Source: Komagataeibacter xylinus
GTDB lineage: Bacteria > Pseudomonadota > Alphaproteobacteria > Acetobacterales > Acetobacteraceae
Direction of reading: 5' to 3'
Assembly: GCF_009834365.1 (NCBI RefSeq)
Contig: NZ_CP041348.1
Coordinates: 528,001 to 592,000 of the forward strand
DNA length: 64,000 nucleotides
Under the pieces are notes generated by a model that was not told the DNA's origin, searched no databases, and saw only the letters and a list, made by a program, of their open reading frames with translations. How positions within the stretch are numbered: position 1 is the stretch's first letter; each line of letters opens with the position of its first letter. Positions 51,783-60,792 of the stretch are shown piece after piece. The position numbers and the translations under genes were made by a program.

Positions 51783-52105
51783 GTGCTCCTGCCTGTGCGT
51801 GGTGCAACCATGCCCTGATTATGGGCTGTATCTGCATAGATTGGGAAGCATCATGACCAATACCAGTCCCGGTTGCATGATACTGGCGTATGATATCTTG
51901 AAAAACGGGATCTTTTGAAGCTTTTTGGAAAAAGCTTCACCAAAAACTTTCTTTTGATTTTTAGCAGGTTTGGAGGCTGGTTTTAAAATTTCATGGATTG
52001 CGCAATGGGCAGCGTGAATATTGCAATAGATCCACAGAATAAAACGAATAAACGTTTTTGCATGCCACTTTTTTTTCAAACAGATGGCATTGGCTGCACA
52101 GGCTT
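51783..52105. other. Intergenic region upstream of rarA with repeat and short palindromes
   Basis: No gene was found. It contains half repeat copy 8 and two perfect short palindromes, ATTGCGCAAT (51997-52006) and ATTGCAAT (52020-52027). The part near 51960-52070 is AT-rich and could hold the rarA promoter on the minus strand. Confidence 0.5.
51909..51950 (-). repeat. Dispersed intergenic repeat, half copy 8
   Basis: A half copy in minus orientation, with the GAAGCTTTTTGGAAAAAGC hairpin and the terminal CACCAAAAACTTT, but without the GCCGCC hairpin. It lies 127 bp upstream of rarA. Confidence 0.72.
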
Positions 52106-53482
52106 TCAGAACTGGAAATAAATGAACGCTTCTGGCGGCCTGCCCCCCACCAGAAACACCAGCAGCACAAAGGCGATCCCCGCTACCACGGCCAGCCAGG
52201 GCGCAGGGCGCACGCGCTCCAGCACCACCTGCTGCGAGGCGGGGCCGATCACCGCAATGGCCAGCGCAAGGCCCAGCACCACGGGGTGCGCCACCACCAT
52301 GCTCCTGCCACCATAGGCGCCCAGCATCCCCGCCAGCACGTGCCCTGCCGTGGGCAGGTCGGCAGCGCGGAACACCACCCATGTCAGCAGCACGAAAAGC
52401 ATGGTCAACGCGTAGCCCACGCCGCGCGGCAGAACGCGCCCGGTGCGGTCCCACCCGTGGGCTGTGGCGAGGGCTGCGCCATGCAGCAGGCCCCAGACCA
52501 CGAAATTCCACCCTGCCCCGTGCCACAGCCCGGCCAGCCCCATGGTAACCATGACGTTCACCGCCTGCCGCGCGGGCGCGCAGCGGTTGCCACCTAGCGG
52601 GATATAGACGTAATCACGCAGAAAGCGTGACAGCGTCATGTGCCACCGCCGCCAGAAGTCACGCACCGATACGGCACGGTAAGGCGCATTGAAATTGAAT
52701 GGCAGGCGGATGCCCATCATCAGCGCCATGCCGATCGCCATGTCCGAATAGCCGGAAAAATCGAAATAGATCTGGAGCATGAAGCTGAGCGCTGCCAGCC
52801 ATGCCGCACCAAATGCGGGCGCGTGGCCCATATGGGCGGCCTCGAATACCGGCGTGCAGATGCTGCCCAGCGTATCGGCCAGCCCCACCTTCTTGCCCAG
52901 CCCCACCAGCAAAAGCAGGCCGCCCCGGCCAAGGTTCTCCCACATAGCGGGGCCGCGCGGGCTGGCATCGAACTGCGGAATCAGTTCGTTATGCCGCACG
53001 ATGGGGCCAGCCACGAGTTGCGGAAAGAAGGTTACGAACTCCACAAAATCCGCCAGCCGGTACACCCGCGCCTGCCCGCGCCCGAGGTCAACGAGGTAGG
53101 ATATTTTCTGGAACACGAAAAACGACAGCCCCAGCGGCAGGATCACTGACCACGGCGCAGGGGCACGGCCCATGGCGGCCAGCACGCAACCTGCCAGCCA
53201 GCCTGCGTATTTGAAGCCGAACAGCACCGCCAGATTGCCCGCAATGCCCAGCCACAGCCAGCCCCGCCACCGCGTGCGCCCCCATAATACGGCAATGCCC
53301 TGGCTGAAGCCGGTCATGCCCAGCAGCAGGGGCACGAACCGCCAGTCCCACAACCCGTAAAAGACAAGGGAGGCGGCAATGAGCACGGCCTGCCGCGCGG
53401 CCCTGCTGGCGGCTATGGCATAATACAGCCCCAGCACCACCGGCAGGAATAGGAGCAGGAAAGGCTGGGCCGCAAACAGCAT
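52106..53482 (-). CDS. MBOAT family membrane O-acyltransferase (AlgI/DltB-like)
   Basis: A 458-residue multi-pass membrane protein with about ten predicted helices. SFFVFQKISYLVDLGRGQAR, DFWRRWHMTLSRFLRDYVYI and the catalytic-His motif GLWHGAGWNFVVWGLLHG match AlgI-type MBOAT proteins that transfer acetyl groups to exported polysaccharides. The C terminus FIYFQF is typical of the family. The AlgJ/AlgX or SGNH partner usually encoded alongside is missing here, so its substrate is open. The start follows the stop of the flavoprotein gene with no gap, so it is the last gene of a tight three-gene operon. Confidence 0.9.
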   Translation of the reverse strand: MLFAAQPFLLLFLPVVLGLYYAIAASRAARQAVLIAASLVFYGLWDWRFVPLLLGMTGFSQGIAVLWGRTRWRGWLWLGIAGNLAVLFGFKYAGWLAGCVLAAMGRAPAPWSVILPLGLSFFVFQKISYLVDLGRGQARVYRLADFVEFVTFFPQLVAGPIVRHNELIPQFDASPRGPAMWENLGRGGLLLLVGLGKKVGLADTLGSICTPVFEAAHMGHAPAFGAAWLAALSFMLQIYFDFSGYSDMAIGMALMMGIRLPFNFNAPYRAVSVRDFWRRWHMTLSRFLRDYVYIPLGGNRCAPARQAVNVMVTMGLAGLWHGAGWNFVVWGLLHGAALATAHGWDRTGRVLPRGVGYALTMLFVLLTWVVFRAADLPTAGHVLAGMLGAYGGRSMVVAHPVVLGLALAIAVIGPASQQVVLERVRPAPWLAVVAGIAFVLLVFLVGGRPPEAFIYFQF

Positions 53483-54715
53483 TCAGCCGCGACGGTCGGC
53501 CACGGCCTGCCCTGCCGCGTGCCCGCTTGCCCACGCCCACTGGAAGTTGTAGCCGCCCAGCCAGCCGGTCACGTCCACCGCCTCGCCCACCATGAACAGC
53601 CCCGGCACGTCGCGCGCTTCCATGTCACGCGAGGAGAGGCAGGCCGTATCCACGCCGCCGCGCGTGACCTCGGCCTTCACGTAGCCTTCCGTGCCATGCG
53701 GGTTGAGCCGCCAGGCCCCGAGCGTGCTCGCCATGTCGGTCAGCACCGAATCGGGCAGACCCGCAAGCTGGCCCTCGGGCAGGCAGGACTGCGCGAAAAG
53801 CTGGGCCAGGCGCTGCGGCAGCAGCATGGACAGCATGGCAACCCCGCCCGCGCGCGGGCGGTCACGCTTGATCTCGAGCAGCCGCGCGGCCGCGTTGATG
53901 CCGGGCAACAGGTCGAGCTCGAGCACCTCGCCCGGCTGCCAGTACGATGAGGCCTGCAAGATGGCAGGCCCCGACAGCCCGCGATGGGTGAACACCATGC
54001 CATCGCGGAAGGTGACATGCCGCGCCTGCCGCCCCGTGCCCTCATGGCAGGCAATGCCCACATTGACCGAAAGCCCGGCCAGCGGCTCCATCCACTCCCG
54101 GTCGCGCGCGCCAAAGGTCAGCGGCACGAGCGCTGGTGCCGGGGCCACCATGCCCAGACCAAAGCGGCGCGCGAGGTCATGCGCCAGCCCCGTGGCCCCG
54201 AGCTTGGGAATCGACAGCCCGCCCGTGGCCACGATCAGGTTAGAGGCATGAAACACGCCATGATCGGTCTCGACGCGGTACTGCCCCGCCCCATCACGCG
54301 CCACGTCGATGATGCGGTGCGACAGGCGCATCTCCACATGACCTGCAGCGCATTCGCGCATGAGCATGTCCACGATGTCGCGCGCTGAACGGTCACAGAA
54401 GAGCTGGCCCGCCGCCTTCTCGTGCCAGGGAATGCGGTGGCGCTGCACAAGGGCCAGAAAATCGGCAGGCGTGTACCGCGCCAGCGCCGACTTGGCAAAA
54501 TGCGGATTGGCGGACAGGAACTGCCCGGCACCTGCATCCATGTTGGTGAAGTTGCACCGCCCGCCACCGGAGATGAGGATCTTGCGCCCCGCGTGCTGCG
54601 CATGGTCAAGCACCACCACCCGCGCGCCACCCTGCCCCGCCGTGGCGGCCGCCATGAGCCCCGCGGCCCCGGCACCCAGCACGATGGCATCATGACCGGC
54701 ACCTTGCGTTGTCAT
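53483..54715 (-). CDS. NAD(P)/FAD-dependent oxidoreductase, BaiN/HI0933 family
   Basis: A 410-residue flavoprotein. The N-terminal dinucleotide-binding motif VLGAGAAGLMAAATAGQGGA is followed by ISGGGRCNFTNMD, a hallmark of the HI0933 family, and by LIVATGGLSIPKLGATGLAH. The C-terminal MVGEAVDVTGWLGGYNFQWA is also typical. Its substrate is unknown; family members include putative flavin reductases and BaiN. It lies 3 bp after the GST gene and directly before the MBOAT gene. Confidence 0.88.
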   Translation of the reverse strand: MTTQGAGHDAIVLGAGAAGLMAAATAGQGGARVVVLDHAQHAGRKILISGGGRCNFTNMDAGAGQFLSANPHFAKSALARYTPADFLALVQRHRIPWHEKAAGQLFCDRSARDIVDMLMRECAAGHVEMRLSHRIIDVARDGAGQYRVETDHGVFHASNLIVATGGLSIPKLGATGLAHDLARRFGLGMVAPAPALVPLTFGARDREWMEPLAGLSVNVGIACHEGTGRQARHVTFRDGMVFTHRGLSGPAILQASSYWQPGEVLELDLLPGINAAARLLEIKRDRPRAGGVAMLSMLLPQRLAQLFAQSCLPEGQLAGLPDSVLTDMASTLGAWRLNPHGTEGYVKAEVTRGGVDTACLSSRDMEARDVPGLFMVGEAVDVTGWLGGYNFQWAWASGHAAGQAVADRRG

Positions 54716-54718
54716 GCG

Positions 54719-55387
54719 CTAGAAATCCAGGTCCGCGTAATGGGCGGGCGGCGTAAAGCCCGAAATACGGTCCTGCAGCACGGAGCGGAAACAGGGCCTG
54801 CTCTTGACGCGGGCGTACCAGTCCTTGGCGGCAGGCGCACGCGACCAGTCCACATCATCAAGAAAGTCGAGGCACGACAGATGGGCGGCGGCCGCGAAAT
54901 CGGCCAGCGAGAGCTGGTTGCCCGCCAGCCACCGCCGCGTTTCCGCCAGCCAGTCGATATAGGCGAGGTGGGTGCGGATATTGGCATACCCCGCCCTTAG
55001 TGCAGCCCCATCGGGGTTGCCGGTGCCGGAGATGCGCTTGTACACCTTCTCGGTCAGCAGGTTGCGCGAGACCTCACGGCCGAATTTCTCGTCAAACCAC
55101 ACCACCAGCCTGCGCACCTCAACGCGCTCGGCCAGCGTGCGGCCAAGCAGCGGGGTATCGGGGTAGGCTTCCTCAAGGTATTCGCAGATCACCCACGAAT
55201 CCGGAATGCACAGCCCGGTGTCTTCTTGCAGCATGGGCACGGTGCCGGCGGGGTTGCGATCAAGATAGTCGGGGCGCTGTTCCCACACACGCTCGATCTT
55301 GAGTTCAAACGGCAGCCGTTTTTCACCCATCACGAGGCGAACCTTGCGGCAGTAGGGCGAAAGGGGAAGGTGGTAGAGGATGCGCAT
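54719..55387 (-). CDS. Glutathione S-transferase family protein
   Basis: A 222-residue protein with a thioredoxin-like N-terminal domain (LPLSPYCRKVRLVMGEKRLP, NPAGTVPMLQEDTGLCIPDS with the cis-Pro) and an all-helical C-terminal domain that includes LSLADFAAAAHLSCLDFLDD. The conjugation substrate cannot be predicted. It is the first gene of an operon with a flavoprotein and an MBOAT acyltransferase, and is divergent from minC. Confidence 0.88.
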   Translation of the reverse strand: MRILYHLPLSPYCRKVRLVMGEKRLPFELKIERVWEQRPDYLDRNPAGTVPMLQEDTGLCIPDSWVICEYLEEAYPDTPLLGRTLAERVEVRRLVVWFDEKFGREVSRNLLTEKVYKRISGTGNPDGAALRAGYANIRTHLAYIDWLAETRRWLAGNQLSLADFAAAAHLSCLDFLDDVDWSRAPAAKDWYARVKSRPCFRSVLQDRISGFTPPAHYADLDF

Positions 55388-55566
55388 GTTCCCGCTTTAT
55401 TGCATTGCCACGCCCTTCGCCAAGCCTTGAGTGCGCGCGCATGCCCGCATTGATGCAAAACCCGCCCTGCATGCCCTTAAAGAGTCAGGATTTCCTCGAC
55501 ACTCGCAGCCCGGCGCGGTAGCTGAAACAGACAGGCCCCATTGACCCAGAGCAGGACAGGAACACG

Positions 55567-56301
55567 TTGCCAGACGAACTGCGTCCCACACCCAAGATCC
55601 GCGCCCGTGGCCGGTCCTTCCTGGCCCTGGTCCTCTCGCCCGAACCCCTGCTGGCCGACTGGCTGGCAGGCCTTGATGCGCAGATCGCGCGCTCGAGCGC
55701 CTTCTTTGCGGGCAAGCCGGTCATTCTCGACCTCTCGCTGCTCGAGGCAGGGACCGAAGGACTGGCCGAGCTATACCCCGCGCTGCGCGCGCGCGGTATC
55801 CGCATCATCGGAATCGAAGGCGGCGATACCTCCTGGGCGGCCTGCGCCGGGTGGGACTGGCCCGCAGGCTTTCAGGGCGGACGCGCCTCGGGCGCCGTGG
55901 ACATCCCCGAAGATACGGCGCCTGCGCCCGTCGAGCCGCCACGCGGGGGCTCGATGATCATCGAGCAGCCGATCCGCTCCGGGCAGGTCATCATGAACCC
56001 TGATGGCGACATCATCATCCTCGGTTCGGTCGGCTCGGGGGCAGAGGTTACGGCAGGGGGGTCGATCCATGTCTATGGCCCGCTGCGCGGCCGCGCCATA
56101 GCCGGCATGAACGGCCAGCCCGATGCCCGCATCTTCGCCCATTCCATGCAGGCCGAACTGCTTGCGATCGACGGTTATTATATCACCGCCGAGGAAATCG
56201 ACCCGCGCTATGTTGAAAAACCGGCGCAGATCATTCTCAATAATGACACACTTGTGGTCCAGCCGCTTGTGCCGCCCCCCCTCAGGGGCCGCAAACCCTG
56301 A
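55567..56301 (+). CDS. minC: Septum site-determining protein MinC
   Basis: MinC inhibits FtsZ polymerisation and with MinD blocks division at the poles. The 244-residue protein has an N-terminal FtsZ-binding domain and a C-terminal MinD-binding beta-helix domain (SGQVIMNPDGDIIILGSVGS, then GSIHVYGPLRGRAIAGMNG). No ATG fits; translation likely begins at TTG 55567, eight bases after AGGA. It is the first gene of minCDE, with minD starting 112 bp after its stop. Confidence 0.93.
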   Translation: MPDELRPTPKIRARGRSFLALVLSPEPLLADWLAGLDAQIARSSAFFAGKPVILDLSLLEAGTEGLAELYPALRARGIRIIGIEGGDTSWAACAGWDWPAGFQGGRASGAVDIPEDTAPAPVEPPRGGSMIIEQPIRSGQVIMNPDGDIIILGSVGSGAEVTAGGSIHVYGPLRGRAIAGMNGQPDARIFAHSMQAELLAIDGYYITAEEIDPRYVEKPAQIILNNDTLVVQPLVPPPLRGRKP

Positions 56302-56413
56302 GCTTTAACTCCCGCCCCCGTTGCGCTTCAGGCGCGCCCATCCATATTACAACCGTATCCATCAGGTCATGAACAAGAAAACACCCCCCAAAAGCGCACA
56401 AGGAACTACCCCC

Positions 56414-57226
56414 ATGGCAAAAGTGCTGGTTGTCACATCCGGCAAGGGCGGCGTCGGCAAGACAACGTCTACGGCGGCACTCGGCGCGGCGCTGGCAAAG
56501 ACAGGCCAGAATGTGGTGGTGGTTGATTTCGATGTCGGACTGCGTAACCTCGACCTGGTCATGGGGGCCGAACGGCGCGTGGTGTTCGACCTGATCAACG
56601 TCATCCAGGGCGATGCCAAGCTCTCGCAGGCGCTGATCCGCGACAAGCGGATCGAGACGCTCTCCATCCTCCCCGCCTCGCAGACACGCGACAAGGATGC
56701 GCTGACCGCCGAGGGCGTGGCCAGCGTGATGGCGCAGCTGCGTGAAAAATTCGACTGGGTGATCTGTGACAGCCCCGCCGGGATCGAGCGCGGTGCACAG
56801 CTTGCGATGTACCATGCCGACCACGCCATCGTGGTGACCAACCCCGAGGTTTCATCGGTGCGTGACAGCGACCGGATCATCGGCATGCTCGACAGCACTA
56901 CCGAGAAGGCCAAGGGCGGCGGCAAGATCGAGAAGCACCTGCTGCTCACCCGCTACGACCCCGCCCGCGCCGCCCGTGGCGAGATGCTGCGCATCGAGGA
57001 CGTGCTCGAGATCCTGTCCATCCCGCTGCTCGGCATCATTCCGGAAAGCGAGGAAGTGCTGCGCGCCTCCAACCTCGGCGCGCCGGTCACCCTGAGCAGC
57101 CCCGACAGCCCGCCCGCCCGCGCCTATGCCGAAGCCGCGCGCAGGCTGGAAGGCGAGAAGCTGGAGGTCACCGTACCGGTTGAGCGCAAGGGCCTGCTGG
57201 CACGCCTGTTCAAGGGGAAAAGCTGA
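56414..57226 (+). CDS. minD: Septum site-determining protein MinD
   Basis: MinD is the membrane-bound ATPase that recruits MinC and oscillates with MinE. The 270-residue protein from ATG 56414 (AAGGA nine bases upstream) has the deviant Walker A motif [14 protein letters not shown], the switch regions [13 protein letters not shown] and [11 protein letters not shown], and a C-terminal amphipathic membrane-targeting helix ([12 protein letters not shown]). An open frame upstream to 56321 is not conserved. The stop overlaps the minE start. Confidence 0.97.
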   Translation: MAKVLVVTSGKGGVGKTTSTAALGAALAKTGQNVVVVDFDVGLRNLDLVMGAERRVVFDLINVIQGDAKLSQALIRDKRIETLSILPASQTRDKDALTAEGVASVMAQLREKFDWVICDSPAGIERGAQLAMYHADHAIVVTNPEVSSVRDSDRIIGMLDSTTEKAKGGGKIEKHLLLTRYDPARAARGEMLRIEDVLEILSIPLLGIIPESEEVLRASNLGAPVTLSSPDSPPARAYAEAARRLEGEKLEVTVPVERKGLLARLFKGKS

Positions 57227-57504
57227 TGAGCCTGTTTGGTTCCCTCTTTGGCCGTAGCGCCAAGACCTCGGCCCCTGTCGCGCGTGACCGCCTGCAGATC
57301 CTGCTGGCCCACGAGCGCACCGGCAATGGCAATGAATCCGACCTGCTGAACAAGCTGCAGGCCGAAATTCTTGAAGTGATCAAGCGGCATATTGCCGTTG
57401 ACCAGGACAAGGTTCAGGTGAAGCTGGACCGGGGCAATTCCGTCTCGATGCTGGAAATCGACATCGAAGTGCCGCAGCAGATGCGCCCCTCGGGCCAGCC
57501 TTAA
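57226..57504 (+). CDS. minE: Cell division topological specificity factor MinE
   Basis: MinE stimulates the MinD ATPase and drives Min oscillation. The 92-residue protein has an N-terminal membrane and MinD-contact region ([20 protein letters not shown] then [10 protein letters not shown]) and the C-terminal topological specificity domain ([20 protein letters not shown] then [11 protein letters not shown]). It overlaps minD by one base (TGATG). Confidence 0.97.
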   Translation: MSLFGSLFGRSAKTSAPVARDRLQILLAHERTGNGNESDLLNKLQAEILEVIKRHIAVDQDKVQVKLDRGNSVSMLEIDIEVPQQMRPSGQP

Positions 57505-57528
57505 GGCGGCCCGAGGCAGCCCCGCCGG

Positions 57529-58203
57529 TTACGACAGACGGGGCTCGATCCAGCGCCGCGCATGCTCGAAATCACGCGTGACGGCCGCCTGGGCCGCCAC
57601 CACGTCGCGCTGGCGTAGTGCGGTGATCAGGTCTTCATGCGGGTGAGTGCGGCCTTCGTGCTCGGCCAGGATCATCGGGCGCGACAGGGCGTAGATCGGC
57701 CCGATCCGCATCCACAGGTTGCGCAGGATGTTTGCCGTGAGCGGCAGTTCGGCCAGGGCTGCGACCGTGGTGTGAAAATCGGCATTGAAAGCCGCCATGC
57801 CCCCGTCATCCCGCGCGCGCGAGGCATCCATGAACTGGTGCTGCAGGATGATCAGCGCCTCGATACCGTGAGAAGAAGCGCGCTGGGCGGCAGCGGCGGC
57901 AAGGCGCATTTCCAGATCCATCCGCAGGTCATGGATCTCGGCAAAGCTGCGCTGGGTCATGGCGGGCACGACAGCGGTATTGCGATCATTCAGTTCCAGC
58001 GCATGTTCGGATACAAGCCGCAGCAGCGCCTCGCGCACCGGCGTCGGGCTCAGCCCGAGTTCAGCGGCAAGCGGGCGCAGGACCAACCGTTCGCCCGAGC
58101 GATACCGGCTACGGATCAACCCACGACGCACATGATCATAGGCCTCCTCGCTCAAGGCGCGGCGGGGAAGCTTTTCGGGCTGGCCTGCGGTGAATGCTAC
58201 CAT
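57529..58203 (-). CDS. GntR family transcriptional regulator (FCD/FadR-like)
   Basis: A 224-residue regulator with an N-terminal winged helix-turn-helix (AYDHVRRGLIRSRYRSGERL, LRPLAAELGLSPTPVREALL) and a C-terminal helical FCD ligand domain (MDLEMRLAAAAAQRAS, FNADFHTTVAAL, HPHEDLITALRQRD). The FCD domain usually binds a small carboxylic acid at a metal. The ligand is unknown. It is divergent from the bacterioferritin gene; a palindrome 40 bp before its start could be its operator. It converges on minE. Confidence 0.93.
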   Translation of the reverse strand: MVAFTAGQPEKLPRRALSEEAYDHVRRGLIRSRYRSGERLVLRPLAAELGLSPTPVREALLRLVSEHALELNDRNTAVVPAMTQRSFAEIHDLRMDLEMRLAAAAAQRASSHGIEALIILQHQFMDASRARDDGGMAAFNADFHTTVAALAELPLTANILRNLWMRIGPIYALSRPMILAEHEGRTHPHEDLITALRQRDVVAAQAAVTRDFEHARRWIEPRLS

Positions 58204-58243
58204 GCGCTTGAGTCATCCTTAATGCAAATAGGTCTTATTAATG

Positions 58244-58261
58244 CAGATCAATAATGATCTG
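58244..58261. promoter_or_regulatory. Candidate operator between gntR and bacterioferritin
   Basis: CAGATCA-ATAA-TGATCTG is a perfect 7-bp inverted repeat with a 4-bp spacer, about 40 bp upstream of the GntR gene start and 190 bp upstream of the bacterioferritin gene. TTAATGCA occurs twice just to its left. It is a plausible autoregulatory site for the GntR protein. Confidence 0.45.
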
Positions 58262-58450
58262 GCCGTGAATGGCAACGCCTGCACGGGCGAAAAACCTGCC
58301 TTACTGCTCATTTTCTTGGGTTTATGGGCGTTTTGTCATGAAAGGCAGGCCATTTGGGGGGAACCACGCGCTCTTTCGGTCCGTTACGCCTGCAACCCCT
58401 TCAATAGACCTGCCTCCTGTGCAGGCCACCACAATACAGGGAAACCCATC

Positions 58451-59017
58451 ATGGCCGATGTTGCTGAAAATACGTTCCTGACCGACGTGAAGACCCTGCG
58501 CGAACGCGCGAAGAAAGCGATTGAAAAGGGCGCGCTCACCCCCGCCTATCAGGGTAACGTGCAGACCGCCATCGACCTGTTGCAAACGGTGGTGGCGACC
58601 GAGCTTGTATGCGTGCTGCGCTATACGATGCATTCCATCTCGGTCGAGGGCATTACCAGCGAGAGCGTGGCTGCCGAGTTCGCCACCCATGCCAAGGAAG
58701 AACGCGCCCATATGATGTGGGCAGCCGACCGCATCGACCAGCTTGGCGGCGTGCCCAACCTCTCGCCCGAGGGGCTCGCCACACGCTCCGCCACCGAATA
58801 CGGCAATGGCGGCAACCTCGTTGAAATGGTGCGCCAGAACCTGGTGGCCGAACGGCTGGTGATCGAGCATTACCGTGAACTGATCCGCTATTTTGCCGAT
58901 CACGACCCCACAACGCGCATCATGCTCGAAAAGATCCTGGCGGAAGAGGAAGAACACGCAACCGACATGCACGACCTGCTCGTGGCCCATGAGGGGCGTC
59001 CGTTCCTGGAATCCTGA
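58451..59017 (+). CDS. bfr: Bacterioferritin-like ferritin family protein
   Basis: A 188-residue four-helix ferritin-like protein from ATG 58451 (AGGGA upstream). The diiron ligands are visible: Glu in VVATELVCVLRY, the ExxH motif in KEERAHMMWAADRI, Glu in LVAERLVIEHYREL and the ExxH motif in EEEEHATDMHDLLVAHEG. Such proteins store iron or oxidise it with peroxide. It is longer than classical Bfr because of an N-terminal extension, and the heme-binding Met is not obvious, so a DPS-like or non-heme ferritin role is possible. An upstream open frame to 58241 is not conserved. Confidence 0.88.
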   Translation: MADVAENTFLTDVKTLRERAKKAIEKGALTPAYQGNVQTAIDLLQTVVATELVCVLRYTMHSISVEGITSESVAAEFATHAKEERAHMMWAADRIDQLGGVPNLSPEGLATRSATEYGNGGNLVEMVRQNLVAERLVIEHYRELIRYFADHDPTTRIMLEKILAEEEEHATDMHDLLVAHEGRPFLES

Positions 59018-59140
59018 CCCGGCGCCCTGCCCCTGCTACTTTATACCCTGCGCGCATCCATCCTGCCCCATACCTCCGGGGGCGGGTAGTCTTGCCGCGC
59101 GCGTTATACTCCCCTGACCCGAACATGGAGAAACCGGACC

Positions 59141-60601
59141 ATGAACCAGATCATGTCCAAACCGAAAACCTACAACCTGTTCATTGGTGGTGAATGGAGC
59201 GCGCCCGGCACGCCCGAGCGTGACACCATCCACAACCCCGCCACTGGCGAGGTACTGGCCAAGGTGGCCGTCGCCAGCGAGGAAGATGTCAACCGCGCAC
59301 TACAGACCGCACAGAAGGCTTTCCCCGCATGGAGCAGGCTGGTTGCGACCGATCGGGCGGACTACCTGTACCGCCTGATCGAACTGATCAAACGCGACAG
59401 TGAAAAACTGGCCCGCATCATCACCTCCGAAAATGGCAAGCCGCTCAAGGAAGCCCGCATCGAGGTCAACTTCGCCATCCAGCTCATCCGCTTCGCCGCC
59501 GAGAATGTGCGCAGGCTTGAAGGCAACATCATTCCCGGCAGCCGCCCCGGCGAGAAAATCCTGATCGAGAAGATTCCCCACGGGGTGGTGGCAGGCATCT
59601 CGGCATGGAATTTTCCGCTTGCACTCACCGCGCGCAAGCTTGGCCCGGCCCTAGCTGCAGGCAACACATTCGTCATCAAGCCGCATGAACTGACACCGCT
59701 GGCCACTTTCGCACTGGCTGAACTCTCGGTCGAGGCGGGCTTCCCCAAAGGCGTGTTCAATGTCGTGACCGGCGGCGGCGCCACGGTGGGCAATGCGCTG
59801 GTGACCAATCCCATCACCAAGCTCATCACCATGACCGGCAGCACGCCCGCAGGCCGCAAGATCATGGCAGCTGCCTCGGAAGGGCTGAAGGAAGTGCGGC
59901 TTGAACTCGGCGGCAAGGCCCCATTCATCGTGATGGAGGATGCCGATATTGAAAAAGCGGTGGATGCTGCTGTTGCCGCACGCTTCATGAATTGCGGGCA
60001 GGTCTGCACGGCCAACGAGCGCACCTATGTGCACACCGCCGTATATGATGGATTCCTTAAACGCCTGCGTGAGAAGGTGGCCGCACTCAAGACCGGCAAC
60101 CCGCTTGATGAAGCCACCGACATGGGCCCCAAGATCAGCGCCGCCGAGCTCGAAAAGGTCGATGCGATCGTGCAGAAGGCCATCAAGCAGGGTGCGAAGG
60201 TCGAACTCGGCGCCAAGCGCCTGACTGGCGGCGCATATGACGCGGGCAACTTCTACGCCCCCACCCTGCTGACCGATGTCACGGCGGATATGGATATTGC
60301 GCAGAACGAAGTGTTCGGCCCCGTGCTGTCGCTGATCCGGGTGAAAGACTTCGATGATGCCATCGCCCAGGCCAACAACTCGCGCTATGGCCTGTCAGCC
60401 TACATGTTCACGCAGAACCTGAAGAACATCATGCGCATGACCAACGAGCTGAACTTTGGCGAGATCTATGTCAACCGTGAAGGTGGTGAAGCGGCACAGG
60501 GCTTCCACCACGGTTATGGCGATAGCGGCATTGGCGGCGAGGATGGCCAGTACGGGCTTGAAGCCTATGTCGATACCAAGACCGTCTATCTGAACGCATA
60601 A
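59141..60601 (+). CDS. aldA: NAD-dependent aldehyde dehydrogenase, AldA type
   Basis: The 486-residue enzyme resembles lactaldehyde/glycolaldehyde dehydrogenase AldA. Family landmarks are the NAD-binding MTGSTPAGRKIM, the general-base Glu in RLELGGKAPF, the catalytic Cys in RFMNCGQVCTANERT, and the C-terminal INREGG-type YVNREGGEAAQGFHHGYGDS, which is characteristic of AldA-like enzymes. Substrate is inferred from this resemblance; several small aldehydes are possible. A strong intrinsic terminator and a dispersed repeat follow. It converges on coaA. Confidence 0.9.
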   Translation: MNQIMSKPKTYNLFIGGEWSAPGTPERDTIHNPATGEVLAKVAVASEEDVNRALQTAQKAFPAWSRLVATDRADYLYRLIELIKRDSEKLARIITSENGKPLKEARIEVNFAIQLIRFAAENVRRLEGNIIPGSRPGEKILIEKIPHGVVAGISAWNFPLALTARKLGPALAAGNTFVIKPHELTPLATFALAELSVEAGFPKGVFNVVTGGGATVGNALVTNPITKLITMTGSTPAGRKIMAAASEGLKEVRLELGGKAPFIVMEDADIEKAVDAAVAARFMNCGQVCTANERTYVHTAVYDGFLKRLREKVAALKTGNPLDEATDMGPKISAAELEKVDAIVQKAIKQGAKVELGAKRLTGGAYDAGNFYAPTLLTDVTADMDIAQNEVFGPVLSLIRVKDFDDAIAQANNSRYGLSAYMFTQNLKNIMRMTNELNFGEIYVNREGGEAAQGFHHGYGDSGIGGEDGQYGLEAYVDTKTVYLNA

Positions 60602-60629
60602 GGCCTGGCAAACACACCCGAAGCCAGAG

Positions 60630-60656
60630 CGGCCCGGAGCAATCCGGGCCGTTTTT
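60630..60656 (+). terminator. Intrinsic terminator of aldA
   Basis: CGGCCCGGA and TCCGGGCCG form a perfect 9-bp stem with a GCAA tetraloop, followed by five T. It lies 28 bp past the aldA stop. Confidence 0.92.
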
Positions 60657-60693
60657 GTGTTGGCCTCCACGCCTGCGCCATCACGTAACGGAT

Positions 60694-60773
60694 AAAAGTT
60701 TCTGGTGAAGCTTTTTTCAAAAGCTTCAAAGAACGCCGCCTTTTTGAAAAAAGGGGACACCCAGAAACCTTTA
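60694..60773 (+). repeat. Dispersed double-hairpin intergenic repeat, copy 9
   Basis: A plus-orientation copy between aldA and coaA. The first hairpin (GAAGCTTTT with AAAAGCTTC) is perfect, while the second is partly broken because the right arm reads AAAAAAGGGGACA instead of AAAAAAGGCGGC. Terminal segments are AAAGTTTCTGGTG and CACCCAGAAACCTTT. Confidence 0.86.
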
Positions 60774-60792
60774 CTCTTTTAACAACCGTTTT

